Source of the DNA: an uncultured Bacteroidales bacterium
GTDB lineage: Bacteria; Bacteroidota; Bacteroidia; Bacteroidales; UBA932
NCBI GenBank assembly: GCA_934678915.1
Contig: CAKUSF010000005.1
Span: 1-36,791, forward strand
DNA length: 36,791 nucleotides
Direction: 5' to 3'
A model generated the notes under the pieces. The model was not told the origin of the DNA and ran no database searches. It saw only the letters and a list, made by a program, of their open reading frames with translations. Position numbers and translations under genes: made by a program. Each line of letters starts with the position of its first letter. Position 1 is the stretch's first letter. Positions 1 to 8,217 of this stretch are shown piece by piece.

Positions 1-195
1 GAAGTTGATATGGTAATCAACATTCCTAAAAACTTCTCAGAGCTTGAGCTGTCTAACGGTTATCAGATCAGAAGAGCGGCCATTGACTTTAACGTCACCC
101 TCTTCACCAACGCTCGTCTGGCAACCGCATTCATCCGCGCCTTCTGCTCCACCAGCATCAACGACATCCAGATCAAATCCTGGGATCAGTATTGA
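1..195 (+). CDS. carB: Carbamoyl-phosphate synthase large subunit, C-terminal end (partial)
   Basis: The gene enters from the left edge in frame 1 and stops with TGA at 193-195, so only the last 64 residues are present. They match the end of the regulatory MGS-like domain of CarB. The run VINIPKN, the motif GYQIRRAAIDFNV and the following TNARLATAF are characteristic of that domain, and the ending KSWDQY resembles other Bacteroidota CarB proteins. The enzyme makes carbamoyl phosphate from glutamine, bicarbonate and ATP for pyrimidine and arginine synthesis, in complex with CarA, and allosteric effectors bind this C-terminal domain. The start and the two ATP-grasp halves lie outside the window. 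The gene converges on rho. Identification rests on a short segment but the motif pattern is distinctive. Confidence 0.88.
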   Translation, partial: EVDMVINIPKNFSELELSNGYQIRRAAIDFNVTLFTNARLATAFIRAFCSTSINDIQIKSWDQY

Positions 196-208
196 TTCTT
201 CTGATTTG

Positions 209-311
209 ATTCAACTGAATGGCAGTTACCTCCAGCGATCCTCCCCACTCCGTGGGTCCCCTCCCTCTTCGGGAGCCAAAGTCGCTTGCGGCAACTGCCA
301 TTCAGTTGAAT
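209..311. repeat. Inverted-repeat element with internal hairpins
   Basis: A perfect 19-bp inverted repeat (209-227 and 293-311, arm TTCAACTGAATGGCAGTT plus one more pair) encloses 65 bp. Inside are two more hairpins: CCCAC/GTGGG at 244-248 and 252-256, and CTCCC/GGGAG at 261-265 and 271-275. There is no open reading frame of note and no T-run that would mark a simple terminator. It lies between the convergent genes carB and rho. It could be a small non-autonomous element, a REP/BIME-like repeat, or a bidirectional transcription barrier. The arms, spacing and internal hairpins are read directly; the nature of the element is inference. Confidence 0.7.
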
Positions 312-443
312 AAGTGCAATAATAGAATATGTTACTCTAAGTAACTTAAAAAAGGGTGGACCACCGTAGGTTGGACGGGATGGAGCGCGATGCGCAGTAG
401 TCTAACGCATTAAGTATTCGGCTATGGAAATCTTATAACAAAT
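312..443. other. Unassigned part of the carB-rho gap
   Basis: No gene is evident here. The stretch contains short dyads: GTTAC/GTAAC at 331-335 and 341-345, GGTGG/CCACC at 355-359 and 361-365, and GCGC/GCGC at 385-388 and 392-395. None is followed by a T-run and none fits a tRNA cloverleaf. A small RNA cannot be excluded, but nothing in the sequence demonstrates one. With the inverted-repeat element and the rho terminator, this accounts for the whole 312-bp intergenic region. Confidence 0.4.
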
Positions 444-485
444 TAAAAAAAAATTAAAGGCGACTGAAAATATTCAATCGCCTTT
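444..485 (-). terminator. Intrinsic terminator of rho
   Basis: On the minus strand an 8-bp perfect stem (AAAGGCGA/TCGCCTTT, at 478-485 and 456-463) is followed by TTAATTTTTTTTT-type sequence, with nine T residues at 453-445. It begins 22 bp past the rho stop codon at 508. This is a textbook intrinsic terminator, which fits a gene whose product is itself a termination factor. Confidence 0.85.
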
Positions 486-507
486 GTTAGTATATTCCTA
501 AAACCAA

Positions 508-2349
508 TTAGAACGTGTCGTAGTACTTGGCATCACGAGGGGTGACTTTGTTCATGTTGTCAAGGAGCATGTCATTGGTCTTGTACTCGTCCATGAGCTG
601 AAGCATGAAGTTCATCGCCTCAGTCGGATTCATGTCAGCAAGGAGCTTGCGCAGAATCCAGATCCTGTTGGCGGCCTCACGGCTGTAGAGAAGGTCATCA
701 CGACGGGTGCTTGACAGTACGACATTGACAGCCGGGAAGATACGCCTGTTGGCAAGGGTTCGGTCAAGTTGAAGCTCCATGTTTCCAGTTCCCTTGAACT
801 CCTCGAAGATCACATCGTCCATCTTGGAGCCGGTATCGGTCAATGCTGTAGCAAGAATCGTTAGCGAGCCACCACCCTCAATGTTACGGGCAGCACCGAA
901 GAAACGCTTAGGCTTCTGAAGAGCGTTGGCATCCACTCCTCCAGTCAGTACCTTACCGGAAGCAGGCTGTACAGTGTTATAGGCACGGGCAAGACGAGTG
1001 ATCGAGTCCAAAAGGATAACCACATCGTGGCCGCATTCAACGAGTCTGCGAGCCTTTTCCAGCACCATATTCGCCACTTTTACATGTCTTTCCGCTGGCT
1101 CATCAAATGTAGAAGCCACAACCTCAGCTTTCACGCTGCGACTCATGTCGGTAACCTCCTCTGGACGCTCGTCTATGAGAAGAACGATCTCGTAAACCTC
1201 CGGATGATTGTCAGCGATGGCATTAGCTATTGACTTAAGTAACATTGTTTTACCGGTCTTTGGCTGGGACACAATTAAGCCACGTTGTCCCTTTCCGATA
1301 GGGGTAAACATGTCCACGATTCGGCAGGAAGGATCACTCTGATGTCCATGTCCTAGAAGATTGAACTTCTCGTTCGGGAACAGAGGAGTAAGAAAATCAA
1401 ACGGAACCCTGTCACGTATGTAGTCAGGAGTACGGCCGTTGATGAAATTAATCTTTACGAGTGGGAAATACTTGTCACCTTCCTTCGGTGGACGAATCTC
1501 ACCAGTGACTGTGTCACCTGACTTTAATGCATTGTTCTTTATCTGGCTTTGGCTGACATAGATGTCATCAGGAGAATTTAGATAATTGTAGTCAGATGAA
1601 CGGAGGAATCCATAGCCATCAGGCATAATCTCAAGGACTCCAGTCGCCTCCACAGTACCGTCAAATTCAACCTCTTGAGCCTTAATTTTAGGGTTGGGAT
1701 TCTGAAAATTTTGAGGTTTGGCCGGAATCGGAGCCTGTGGATTGTTTTGTCCTTGGAATTTGTTCTTCTGTTTTCTGCGATTTAAGTCTGATTGTGAAGC
1801 CGGATCGTCCTTCAAATCATCAAATAGTTGATGGATAAACTCTTTTCCATTGACAGGCTTATCAGAAGACGACGGCTGAGGCGCAGAGTTTGATTGTTTG
1901 ACATTCTCAGCAGCAGGCTCAACTTCAGACGGATTATTCGGCTCTGGAATAACGGCAGTAGCCTCATTCGAAGGCTGAACAGCAGCTGACTTTGGCTTGC
2001 GACCTCTCTTTTTAGGTGCCGGCTTCTCTACACTCTGTTCATTATTCTTTTCAATGATAGGCTGCTCTTGTTTTGGCTGTTCCTTAATAATCTTTTCATC
2101 TTTGTCCCCAGCCGGTTTCTCTTTCTGAGCCTTAACTTGCTCTGGAAGCGGATTCTTACGCGGACGCCCACGCTTTGCCTTTGGCTTCTCAATAGGCTGA
2201 AGAGATGCCGCAGCTGCCTGCGCATCCAGGATTGCAAAGGACAAATTCTCATCAGTCAGTTTTTTGATGTTCTTGACCTGATGTTCTTGAGCAACTTTTT
2301 CAAGTTGTTCTCTGCTCATCTGAGTGAGTTCAAATAAATTATAAGGCAT
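508..2349 (-). CDS. rho: Transcription termination factor Rho with long disordered insertion
   Basis: Rho is a hexameric RNA-dependent ATPase that ends transcription at C-rich unstructured RNA. The 613-residue product has a Rho-N helical region (about 1-40), a low-complexity charged and Pro/Gln/Asn-rich stretch (about 50-228), a cold-shock-type RNA-binding domain (about 230-305, with DGYGFLR), and the ATPase core. The core shows Walker A SQPKTGKT at 361-368, Walker B VVILLD near 443-448, the arginine-rich TRLARAYN, and the [20 protein letters not shown] loop. The start chosen is ATG at 2349 (MPYNLFEL); a start 21 bp upstream has no support in the family. E. coli Rho has 419 residues, so most of the extra length is the insertion. 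The insertion carries two AT-hook-like motifs, KRGRPRKN and KKRGRKPK. The B. thetaiotaomicron Rho insertion is known to drive phase separation; the same role here is inferred. Confidence 0.97.
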   Translation of the reverse strand: MPYNLFELTQMSREQLEKVAQEHQVKNIKKLTDENLSFAILDAQAAAASLQPIEKPKAKRGRPRKNPLPEQVKAQKEKPAGDKDEKIIKEQPKQEQPIIEKNNEQSVEKPAPKKRGRKPKSAAVQPSNEATAVIPEPNNPSEVEPAAENVKQSNSAPQPSSSDKPVNGKEFIHQLFDDLKDDPASQSDLNRRKQKNKFQGQNNPQAPIPAKPQNFQNPNPKIKAQEVEFDGTVEATGVLEIMPDGYGFLRSSDYNYLNSPDDIYVSQSQIKNNALKSGDTVTGEIRPPKEGDKYFPLVKINFINGRTPDYIRDRVPFDFLTPLFPNEKFNLLGHGHQSDPSCRIVDMFTPIGKGQRGLIVSQPKTGKTMLLKSIANAIADNHPEVYEIVLLIDERPEEVTDMSRSVKAEVVASTFDEPAERHVKVANMVLEKARRLVECGHDVVILLDSITRLARAYNTVQPASGKVLTGGVDANALQKPKRFFGAARNIEGGGSLTILATALTDTGSKMDDVIFEEFKGTGNMELQLDRTLANRRIFPAVNVVLSSTRRDDLLYSREAANRIWILRKLLADMNPTEAMNFMLQLMDEYKTNDMLLDNMNKVTPRDAKYYDTF

Positions 2350-2443
2350 AACTAAAAATGATTCCAGCACTGTCAGCCGGACATAAAATTCAGAAATAAA
2401 CTGTGGATGTAACCTTTAGGCTTTCGCCCGAAATAATGGTTCG

Positions 2444-2475
2444 CAAATATAAGATAATTATGAGAAATAAACAAA
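2444..2475 (-). promoter_or_regulatory. rho promoter, full Bacteroidota consensus
   Basis: On the minus strand TTTG (2475-2472) is separated by exactly 20 bp from TATATTTG (2451-2444). This matches the -33/-7 consensus TTTG-N20-TAnnTTTG. Transcription would start near 2440, giving a leader of about 90 nt before the ATG at 2349. The -33 box abuts the lptD stop codon (2476-2478), so rho has its own promoter even though it lies directly downstream of lptD. Confidence 0.75.
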
Positions 2476-5259
2476 CTATTTATCCCAATAGCTAGAACTT
2501 TTCTTAAATCTGAGCAAGTCAGCAAGAGCCGCAGCGTTAGCAGAAATCAAGAATGAATATGATTGGTACATACCAGATGGTACCCACGACACAGAAATAT
2601 TGAAACAATGCAGGTTATAACTGAATGAAAACTGTGTTGTTGTCATCTTCATAGCTGTGAAGTCCCAACCGGATTGAGCCTGAATAGACATCTTGGGGGT
2701 CAACTGAACATTGCCTTGCACACCGATAGTTTGAGTTATGTTGTCCTTCTTGCTCAATTGATTGTTCAAGAAAGAATAACTGCGGTTCATCGAGAAGTTG
2801 TAGTTAAAGTTGACGCTCCACGGCACATTAGGGTTAGTGTAGTAAAGCCAGCCACCTGGGATATACTCACCAGTAAGAGGATGGTAATATATTCTTTTAT
2901 AATAATCGGCAGCAGAGCCAGAGCCACCATCGCCTCCTGCTGACTTGGACCCATCATTACCTTTCACAGTGCCTTTCCCGGACAATGAATATGACATTGA
3001 TGCACTAATGTTGTTAAGCCTGAGAGGCACACCGTTCTCGACAATGCTAAACTTGTTTATTCGTTGTCCTTTTTCATTGATGGCGTATGGATCGAAATTA
3101 AGATTGCCGTTGATGCCCAGTTTGCCAAAAATTGAAGTAGACATTGTGACACCGACATTGCTCATCTTCAAAGAGTCTGCAAGGAAATTGTAACCAGTGG
3201 AAATGTTCAGTTGGTCAAATATCTTGACCTTTTTTGAGCCTTTTCCGGTGGTGTCCCTCATATCACGTACTTTAGCCTCAAGATTATTGCCGATTGAAAT
3301 GCTCATGGAAGCGGATTTTCCTTTACCTGGAGCTGAGTTCAATTGGCCTTGGTAGATGTTGTAGTCATAAGATTTCTGGACACCAAGTGTGTCAACATAA
3401 TTCAAGGTCCTCCATCCGTTGAACGCCTTGCCTTTCTCCGGGCTGAAACTCATGCTCACACTAGGAGAAATCACATGCCTAAGAGCTTGGATTTTATGAA
3501 ATTTACCAAAATCGTACATTCCATAAAGTCGGGTACTCATTGAGACGGAACCGGAATAGTTGTGCGTGGCACCGAAAGTTCCGAACTGTTTACCCATTTC
3601 AGTCTTGACACTATTGGTCTCTGGATCAAAGTATGCCTCAGATTTACGGAAAAACCAATTCATGCCATAGCTGACATTCGGAGCTACATTAAGATATTTC
3701 AAAAGCGTGAAATCCGGAAGTTTAATTGAAAAATTGTGCGCCATTCCATTCTGGAACTTGTCCATAAAGCCAGGTTCTCCGAACTCAGATGCCTTGAAAT
3801 TGATTTTATTCTGAATGGAAGTGTTATACCCTAGAGCAAACTTCTCGTAGAAACGTTCCTTGCCGACCCTATTCTTAATCTTGAATGGGTAAAAAGTGGA
3901 CACAGAGAACGTTATGTTAGGAAGTGTAAATGAATACGAACTATCCCTCGAATTTTGGCTATGCAATGCGTTAACCGACAAGTTAAACTTACCGTTCCAG
4001 TTCTTAGAGTAAGAAATAGATGATGAAATCTGGTTCTGGAGTGCCTCTGAAACTGAATGAGAGTTGTAGCGGCTGTTTGAAGGGCTGGAGAAATTGACAG
4101 AAGCGGAAAACGATGTTCCAGGATGAGCTTTAGAATCCTGTGAATGAGACCATTTCACACCGAAGTTCTTGCTTTGGAAGAAATCAGTACTCCCTTTTTC
4201 TCCAGTCTGATCCACAGAGTAGTTGATAGCAAGGTTTCCACTGAACTTGTACTTCACCATGTACCGGGAATTAAGGTTGGCTGCCCATGATCCCAAAGTA
4301 TAGTAGTCTCCGGTCAAAGACATGTCAAAGTAATCCCCTAAGACAAAGTACATACCGGCATCCCTCATGTAGAATCCACGTGCGTTCTCTTCTCCAAAAG
4401 AAGGCATCAGCAGACCAGTCGCCCTGTCAGGACGTTTGGGAATAAATCCGAATGGGATTCCTATAGGTAGATCAACATCTTCGACAACGAGATGCGCGGG
4501 CCCGAACACTGTCTTTTGCGAAGGCTTGGTCACAACTTTGGCAGAAGACAACTTAAGATAGTAATGAGGATGCTCCAAATCACAGACTGTGTACTTTCCC
4601 TTGGTGATGTTGATGGATTTATCAGGCATCATCTTGATGTTTTTACCGTGAAGGATACCATCGTCCTCCTTGGTTATCATGTTGGTGATTCGAGCTTTTC
4701 GGGTATTGAAATTATACCTTACTTCCTCCATGTTAAAAGTCTGATTGCCTTGCGTCATCTCAGGCTGACCTTTCCATTCATGGGTAAGGGTATCGTACGT
4801 ACCTCTAGCATAGACCGTCCCGGTTGCCATGTCATATTCCATGTAGTCAGCCTTTAGTTTGATGTTCTCGTAAGAGACCTCGACCTCTCCCCAATAGTAC
4901 ATCTTCCGTCTTCCGTTTGAAAAATCTTGACGGATAGAATCCTTGGCTCCTGAAAATGCGGGTCTAGATAGGGAACTCTTCTCCAAAAGGAAAAGCGAAT
5001 CCGCCCTAGAAGTCGAATCAGCGACTCTAATTGAATCTCGCTTCAAGGCCATCGAATCCAAAATTACTGGAACTGAATCATTCTGACCATGAAGGGAATC
5101 CGGAGCAGAAGGCTTCACAGTATCAAGTACAGACTCAACACCAGAAGCCTTTCTCAGGTTCCTGTCCCTCCTCGAATCCTGCCCGAACATTGTCAGCCCT
5201 GTCAATGCGACTAATGCCGCGATGAGGATAATGTTGTATGAATGCTTTTTGAATTGCAA
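2476..5259 (-). CDS. lptD: LPS-assembly outer-membrane protein LptD (OstA family)
   Basis: LptD is the outer-membrane barrel that, with LptE, places lipopolysaccharide on the cell surface. The 927-residue product starts with a signal peptide (hydrophobic IILIAALVALTGLTMFG, about 9-26) and a Ser/Asp-rich spacer with repeated DS pairs (about 45-90). From about residue 117 comes an OstA-like segment (YYWGEVEVSYENIKLKADY, then repeated GTVYARG-like and ITNMITKEDDG strands). The conserved GIPFGFIPKRPDRATGLLMP motif precedes a long barrel rich in alternating aromatic and polar residues. The start is TTG at 5259; no ATG exists upstream of the signal peptide, and the first internal ATG would destroy it. 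The gene is divergent from an amidase and followed by rho. E. coli LptD has 784 residues; Bacteroidota forms are longer. The family call is firm, while LptE partnership is assumed. Confidence 0.88.
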   Translation of the reverse strand: MQFKKHSYNIILIAALVALTGLTMFGQDSRRDRNLRKASGVESVLDTVKPSAPDSLHGQNDSVPVILDSMALKRDSIRVADSTSRADSLFLLEKSSLSRPAFSGAKDSIRQDFSNGRRKMYYWGEVEVSYENIKLKADYMEYDMATGTVYARGTYDTLTHEWKGQPEMTQGNQTFNMEEVRYNFNTRKARITNMITKEDDGILHGKNIKMMPDKSINITKGKYTVCDLEHPHYYLKLSSAKVVTKPSQKTVFGPAHLVVEDVDLPIGIPFGFIPKRPDRATGLLMPSFGEENARGFYMRDAGMYFVLGDYFDMSLTGDYYTLGSWAANLNSRYMVKYKFSGNLAINYSVDQTGEKGSTDFFQSKNFGVKWSHSQDSKAHPGTSFSASVNFSSPSNSRYNSHSVSEALQNQISSSISYSKNWNGKFNLSVNALHSQNSRDSSYSFTLPNITFSVSTFYPFKIKNRVGKERFYEKFALGYNTSIQNKINFKASEFGEPGFMDKFQNGMAHNFSIKLPDFTLLKYLNVAPNVSYGMNWFFRKSEAYFDPETNSVKTEMGKQFGTFGATHNYSGSVSMSTRLYGMYDFGKFHKIQALRHVISPSVSMSFSPEKGKAFNGWRTLNYVDTLGVQKSYDYNIYQGQLNSAPGKGKSASMSISIGNNLEAKVRDMRDTTGKGSKKVKIFDQLNISTGYNFLADSLKMSNVGVTMSTSIFGKLGINGNLNFDPYAINEKGQRINKFSIVENGVPLRLNNISASMSYSLSGKGTVKGNDGSKSAGGDGGSGSAADYYKRIYYHPLTGEYIPGGWLYYTNPNVPWSVNFNYNFSMNRSYSFLNNQLSKKDNITQTIGVQGNVQLTPKMSIQAQSGWDFTAMKMTTTQFSFSYNLHCFNISVSWVPSGMYQSYSFLISANAAALADLLRFKKSSSYWDK

Positions 5260-5267
5260 TTATTTTC

Positions 5268-5275
5268 TAAATTTG
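5268..5275 (+). promoter_or_regulatory. -7 box of the amidase gene
   Basis: TAAATTTG fits the Bacteroidota TAnnTTTG -7 box exactly and ends 25 bp before the TTG start at 5301, implying a leader of about 20 nt. The nearest TTTG upstream (5248-5251) is 16 bp away, shorter than the usual 19-21, so the -33 part is weak. Confidence 0.55.
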
Positions 5276-5282
5276 CAAAAGA

Positions 5283-5290
5283 CAAATATA
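5283..5290 (-). promoter_or_regulatory. -7 box of lptD
   Basis: On the minus strand TATATTTG (5290-5283) matches TAnnTTTG and lies about 24 bp before the TTG start of lptD at 5259. The first TTG upstream is 24 bp away, a little too far for a standard -33 box. It faces the amidase -7 box at 5268-5275, so the two start regions overlap. Confidence 0.55.
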
Positions 5291-5300
5291 CTACAATATT

Positions 5301-6485
5301 TTGGATTTACACCGCAATTTTCTTGCCGCCCTTGCGGCATTTTCGATTTCACTAACTGGATTCATGGCCTCAGCTCAGAATCCGGAGGACGCTATTCGGC
5401 TCTCTACCATTGTGATCGACCCTGGTCACGGTGGCAAAGATGCCGGATGCATCAGCCCCAGTGGAAAGACGATGGAGAAAACCATCGTTCTTGACATTGC
5501 AAAAAGATTGTCCGAGAAGATTCGCAGCGGCTACCCTGACGTAAAAGTCATCATGACCAGAAACAATGACACATTCGTCACCCTTCAGGGAAGAGCAGAC
5601 ATAGCCAACCGCAATAACGCCAATCTTTTCATCTCTGTCCACATCAATTCCGTAGACGGCAAACGAAACGGACCTAATGGCTATTCCGTCCACATACTTG
5701 GGCAATACACAAGCAAGAACAAGGATCTCTATGCAGGCAACATGGATGTCGTACGCAGAGAGAACTCCGTAATCAAGCTTGAGGATGACTACACTACTCG
5801 CTATGAGGGCTTTGATCCTAATGATCCGGAATCCTATATATTCATGAACCTCATGCAAAATGCTTATCTGGAGCAGAGCTTTAATTTTGCACAAAAGGTT
5901 GATAATGAGATGAAAGGAGGGGCGATTAGGCAGAGTCGGGGAATCTCGCAAGATCCCTTCTATGTGTTGTGGAGAACCGCAATGCCGGCAGTTCTTATAG
6001 AATGTGGATTTATGTCAAATTCTGCGGATCGAGAGGCCTTGATTACTGAAAAAGGCCGAGACCGAATTGCTTCCGACATCTATGATGCTTTCCGGAAGTA
6101 TAAAAAGGAATATGATGGCTCCGATGCCGTTAATGTTACTGTTACAGAAGAAAAGAATGAAGAAAAGGCCATTAACCCTATAAACGAGCAAAGCAATACG
6201 CTAACAAATAGTACAAATACTACAGCTGAACTAACAGAGAATAAAGGCAATAAAGTAATATTCGGCACGCAGGTTCTAGTCACGTCCAAAGACATGCCTG
6301 CGAAAGACCCTTATTTTAAAGGCTATGACGTCATTAGGATTCCAGCAGGAAAATATTATAAGTATGTCATAGGGGTAGCATCGGATTTGAACACTGCTAA
6401 AGACAAAAACAGAATTATCAGAAAACAATACAAGGATTCCTTCATTGTCAAGGTCGATAATGGGCGTGTCGAAAGGGTTTTATGA
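5301..6485 (+). CDS. N-acetylmuramoyl-L-alanine amidase (Amidase_3), exported
   Basis: The enzyme cleaves the amide bond between muramic acid and the peptide stem of peptidoglycan, normally during septum splitting. The 394-residue product has a signal peptide (FLAALAAFSISLTGFMASAQ, about 7-26) and a zinc amidase domain (about 35-270). The expected ligands are visible: His43 in DPGHGGKDAG, Glu59, and His114 in FISVHIN; catalytic Glu234 is in LIECGFMSN. A Ser/Thr/Asn/Glu-rich linker (about 280-325) leads to a small C-terminal domain that resembles a SPOR-type peptidoglycan-binding fold (YYKYVIGVASDLNTAKD); that last call is tentative. The start is TTG at 5301, chosen because it supplies the signal peptide; the first in-frame ATG (5364) would remove it. 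It is divergent from lptD, so two envelope genes share a 41-bp control region. Confidence 0.9.
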   Translation: MDLHRNFLAALAAFSISLTGFMASAQNPEDAIRLSTIVIDPGHGGKDAGCISPSGKTMEKTIVLDIAKRLSEKIRSGYPDVKVIMTRNNDTFVTLQGRADIANRNNANLFISVHINSVDGKRNGPNGYSVHILGQYTSKNKDLYAGNMDVVRRENSVIKLEDDYTTRYEGFDPNDPESYIFMNLMQNAYLEQSFNFAQKVDNEMKGGAIRQSRGISQDPFYVLWRTAMPAVLIECGFMSNSADREALITEKGRDRIASDIYDAFRKYKKEYDGSDAVNVTVTEEKNEEKAINPINEQSNTLTNSTNTTAELTENKGNKVIFGTQVLVTSKDMPAKDPYFKGYDVIRIPAGKYYKYVIGVASDLNTAKDKNRIIRKQYKDSFIVKVDNGRVERVL

Positions 6486-6573
6486 TGCGTAATCGCTTAT
6501 ATTCATCAATTTAAATTTCTCTAATTCATTTTAGAATAATTCAAAATCATAAATTGGCTGATTTAACGATAGT

Positions 6574-6609
6574 TGAGAAAAATTCATCAGTGTAAAATAC
6601 TGATTCTCA
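6574..6609. repeat. Interrupted stem-loop after the amidase gene
   Basis: TGAGA (6574-6578) and ATCAGT (6586-6591) pair with ACTGAT (6599-6604) and TCTCA (6605-6609), leaving a 7-nt bulge on the left and a 7-nt loop. It lies 89 bp after the amidase stop codon. No T-run follows, so it is at best a weak terminator or an RNA end-stabilising structure. Confidence 0.4.
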
Positions 6610-6711
6610 TAATATTAAAATAAGTCAATTTTTGTTCCGCATTCAATCATATAAGGAAAATAAAATACAAAAACAATACGAAAAGAGATTTTTTATAAAA
6701 TATTTTTCCCC

Positions 6712-6719
6712 CAATTTTG
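6712..6719 (+). promoter_or_regulatory. Possible -7 box of dnaA
   Basis: CAATTTTG differs from TAnnTTTG only at its first base and is followed by CA, as is common in this window. It would start transcription about 55 nt before the dnaA ATG. No clear -33 TTTG is present. Confidence 0.35.
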
Positions 6720-6778
6720 CACAACGAAAATGAGGGATCAATTTCTCGGTTTCATTAATTTGATATTCATTTAAAGTA

Positions 6779-8206
6779 ATGGCTGAACTGGAAAGACATA
6801 TTTCCGTCTGGAACGATTGTTTGCGTATATTCGAACAGAATGTTGAACCTAAGCAGTTCGATGTTTGGTTTAAAACCATCATTCCGGTTTCTCTGGAAGG
6901 ATCGACACTAACAGTAGAGGTGCCGACAGATTTCTTCAGGAGCTATCTTGAAGATGCTTTCCTGCCCATTATCAAGATGACATTGAGAAGGGTCATAGGA
7001 CAAGACGCAAAGCTACTGTACAAGATTCATCCTGTTCAGAAAGAGCCTGCCATGGTTTTCAGTGCTGCGCATGGAAACGTTCCTGAAAACAAACCTGTGA
7101 CGATTAATACTTTTCAACCGTCCGGGAATCCTAGTCCTTTCGTTTTTCCTGGAATCCAGAAACTTCGGATAGACCCAAGGCTCAATCCAGTTTATTGCTT
7201 CGACAACCTTATTAAAGGGGAGTGCAACAAAATGGGCTACAATGCTGGCGTAAGCATCTCTGACAAGCCTGGTAAAACTCCTTTCAATCCGCTGTTTATT
7301 TTCGGTGGGCCTGGACTAGGCAAGACACATTTAGCTCAAGCCATCGGAATCGCAATCCATGAGGCTTACCCTGATCTTGTCGTACTCTATGTTACCGGCA
7401 ATGAGTTTAGGACTCAATATGTAAATGCCGTAAACGTCCAAAACAAACTGACTTACTTCATGGCATTCTACATGAGGATTGATGTTTTGATCATGGACGA
7501 CATTCAGGAACTTATCGGACCTGCTTCTCAAAATGCCTTCTTCAACATATTCAATCATCTTCATCAATCAGGTAAGCAACTTATCTTTACATCAGACCGC
7601 GCACCGGTCGATTTGATAAACTTTGAGGAGAGGCTGCTTTCGCGCTTCAAGTGGGGCCTGTCAATTGAACTGTCTAAACCGGACCATGACACAAGGCTCG
7701 CGATGCTGAGGGCAAGGTGTGCAAGGGAAGGAGTTCAAGTCAACGATGATGTCCTGGAGATTTTGGCAAACAAGATAAGATCCAACTTCCGCGAACTTGA
7801 GGGTGCTCTGATTTCTCTGATAGCAAACGCTACCCTATGTCACGAGGAAGTCACCAAAGAACTGGCCGAGCAGATTACCGGCAACATTGTTGGTGAGGAA
7901 CATAACGAAATAACAATTGACAAAGTTCAGGAAGTCGTTTGTGAGTACTTCAACATCACTCGCGAAACCCTTCTTTCCAAGTCTCGTAAAAGACAGATCG
8001 TCCAAGCCAGACAGATAGCTATGTTCATGAGCCGGAACCACGTAGGAGGCTGTTCATTAGCCACAATTGGTATGGAACTTGGAGGGAAAGACCACGCTAC
8101 AGTGCTTCACGCCTGCACGACTGTGTCGGACTTGATGTCCACGGACAAGATGTTCAAACAGTACGTGACCGACATCGAAAGGATGCTTGTTCCTGTAGCC
8201 AGATAA
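6779..8206 (+). CDS. dnaA: Chromosomal replication initiator DnaA
   Basis: DnaA binds DnaA boxes at the origin, forms an ATP-dependent filament and melts the duplex. The 475-residue product shows the four usual parts. Domain I is at about 1-85 (WFKTIIPVSLEGSTLTVEVP), a short linker at about 90-135 and the AAA+ core at about 140-350, with Walker A GGPGLGKTH at 176-184, Walker B VLIMDD at 236-241 and the arginine-finger region LLSRFKWGLSI. The DNA-binding domain IV is at about 375-470, with KSRKRQIVQARQIAMF and the signature GGKDHATVLHA near 435-445. Length is normal. The start ATG at 6779 matches domain I. pepD follows after 11 bp and rpe after another 27, so the three may share a transcript. 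An AT-rich gap precedes the gene, but no cluster of perfect DnaA boxes marks an origin there. Confidence 0.97.
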   Translation: MAELERHISVWNDCLRIFEQNVEPKQFDVWFKTIIPVSLEGSTLTVEVPTDFFRSYLEDAFLPIIKMTLRRVIGQDAKLLYKIHPVQKEPAMVFSAAHGNVPENKPVTINTFQPSGNPSPFVFPGIQKLRIDPRLNPVYCFDNLIKGECNKMGYNAGVSISDKPGKTPFNPLFIFGGPGLGKTHLAQAIGIAIHEAYPDLVVLYVTGNEFRTQYVNAVNVQNKLTYFMAFYMRIDVLIMDDIQELIGPASQNAFFNIFNHLHQSGKQLIFTSDRAPVDLINFEERLLSRFKWGLSIELSKPDHDTRLAMLRARCAREGVQVNDDVLEILANKIRSNFRELEGALISLIANATLCHEEVTKELAEQITGNIVGEEHNEITIDKVQEVVCEYFNITRETLLSKSRKRQIVQARQIAMFMSRNHVGGCSLATIGMELGGKDHATVLHACTTVSDLMSTDKMFKQYVTDIERMLVPVAR

Positions 8207-8217
8207 TCAAGAGTCAA

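Larger units (their letters stand above)
6486..6778. other. AT-rich gap upstream of dnaA
   Basis: This 293-bp gap is markedly AT-rich and holds no gene. It contains an interrupted dyad at 6574-6609 (TGAGA + ATCAGT pairing with ACTGAT + TCTCA), a T/A-rich run near 6689-6707, and a possible dnaA -7 box at 6712-6719. No exact DnaA box (TTATNCACA or its complement) is present; the closest is TTTTGCACA at 6715-6723 with one mismatch. It could carry replication or dnaA-control signals, but this is not demonstrated. Confidence 0.5.

Noticed and set aside
209..311. Possible CRISPR repeat or insertion-sequence end
   Set aside because: There is one copy only, no spacers and no transposase; described as an inverted-repeat element instead.
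312..443. Possible tRNA or small RNA from clustered short dyads
   Set aside because: The arms do not form a cloverleaf and no promoter or terminator frames them; left as unassigned.
5370..5951. Long open frame on the minus strand inside the amidase gene
   Set aside because: It is antisense to a gene with complete catalytic motifs, has no recognisable domain and no promoter of its own.
6715..6723. DnaA box upstream of dnaA
   Set aside because: TTTTGCACA has one mismatch to TTATNCACA, is alone, and overlaps a probable -7 box, so it is not enough to call an origin.
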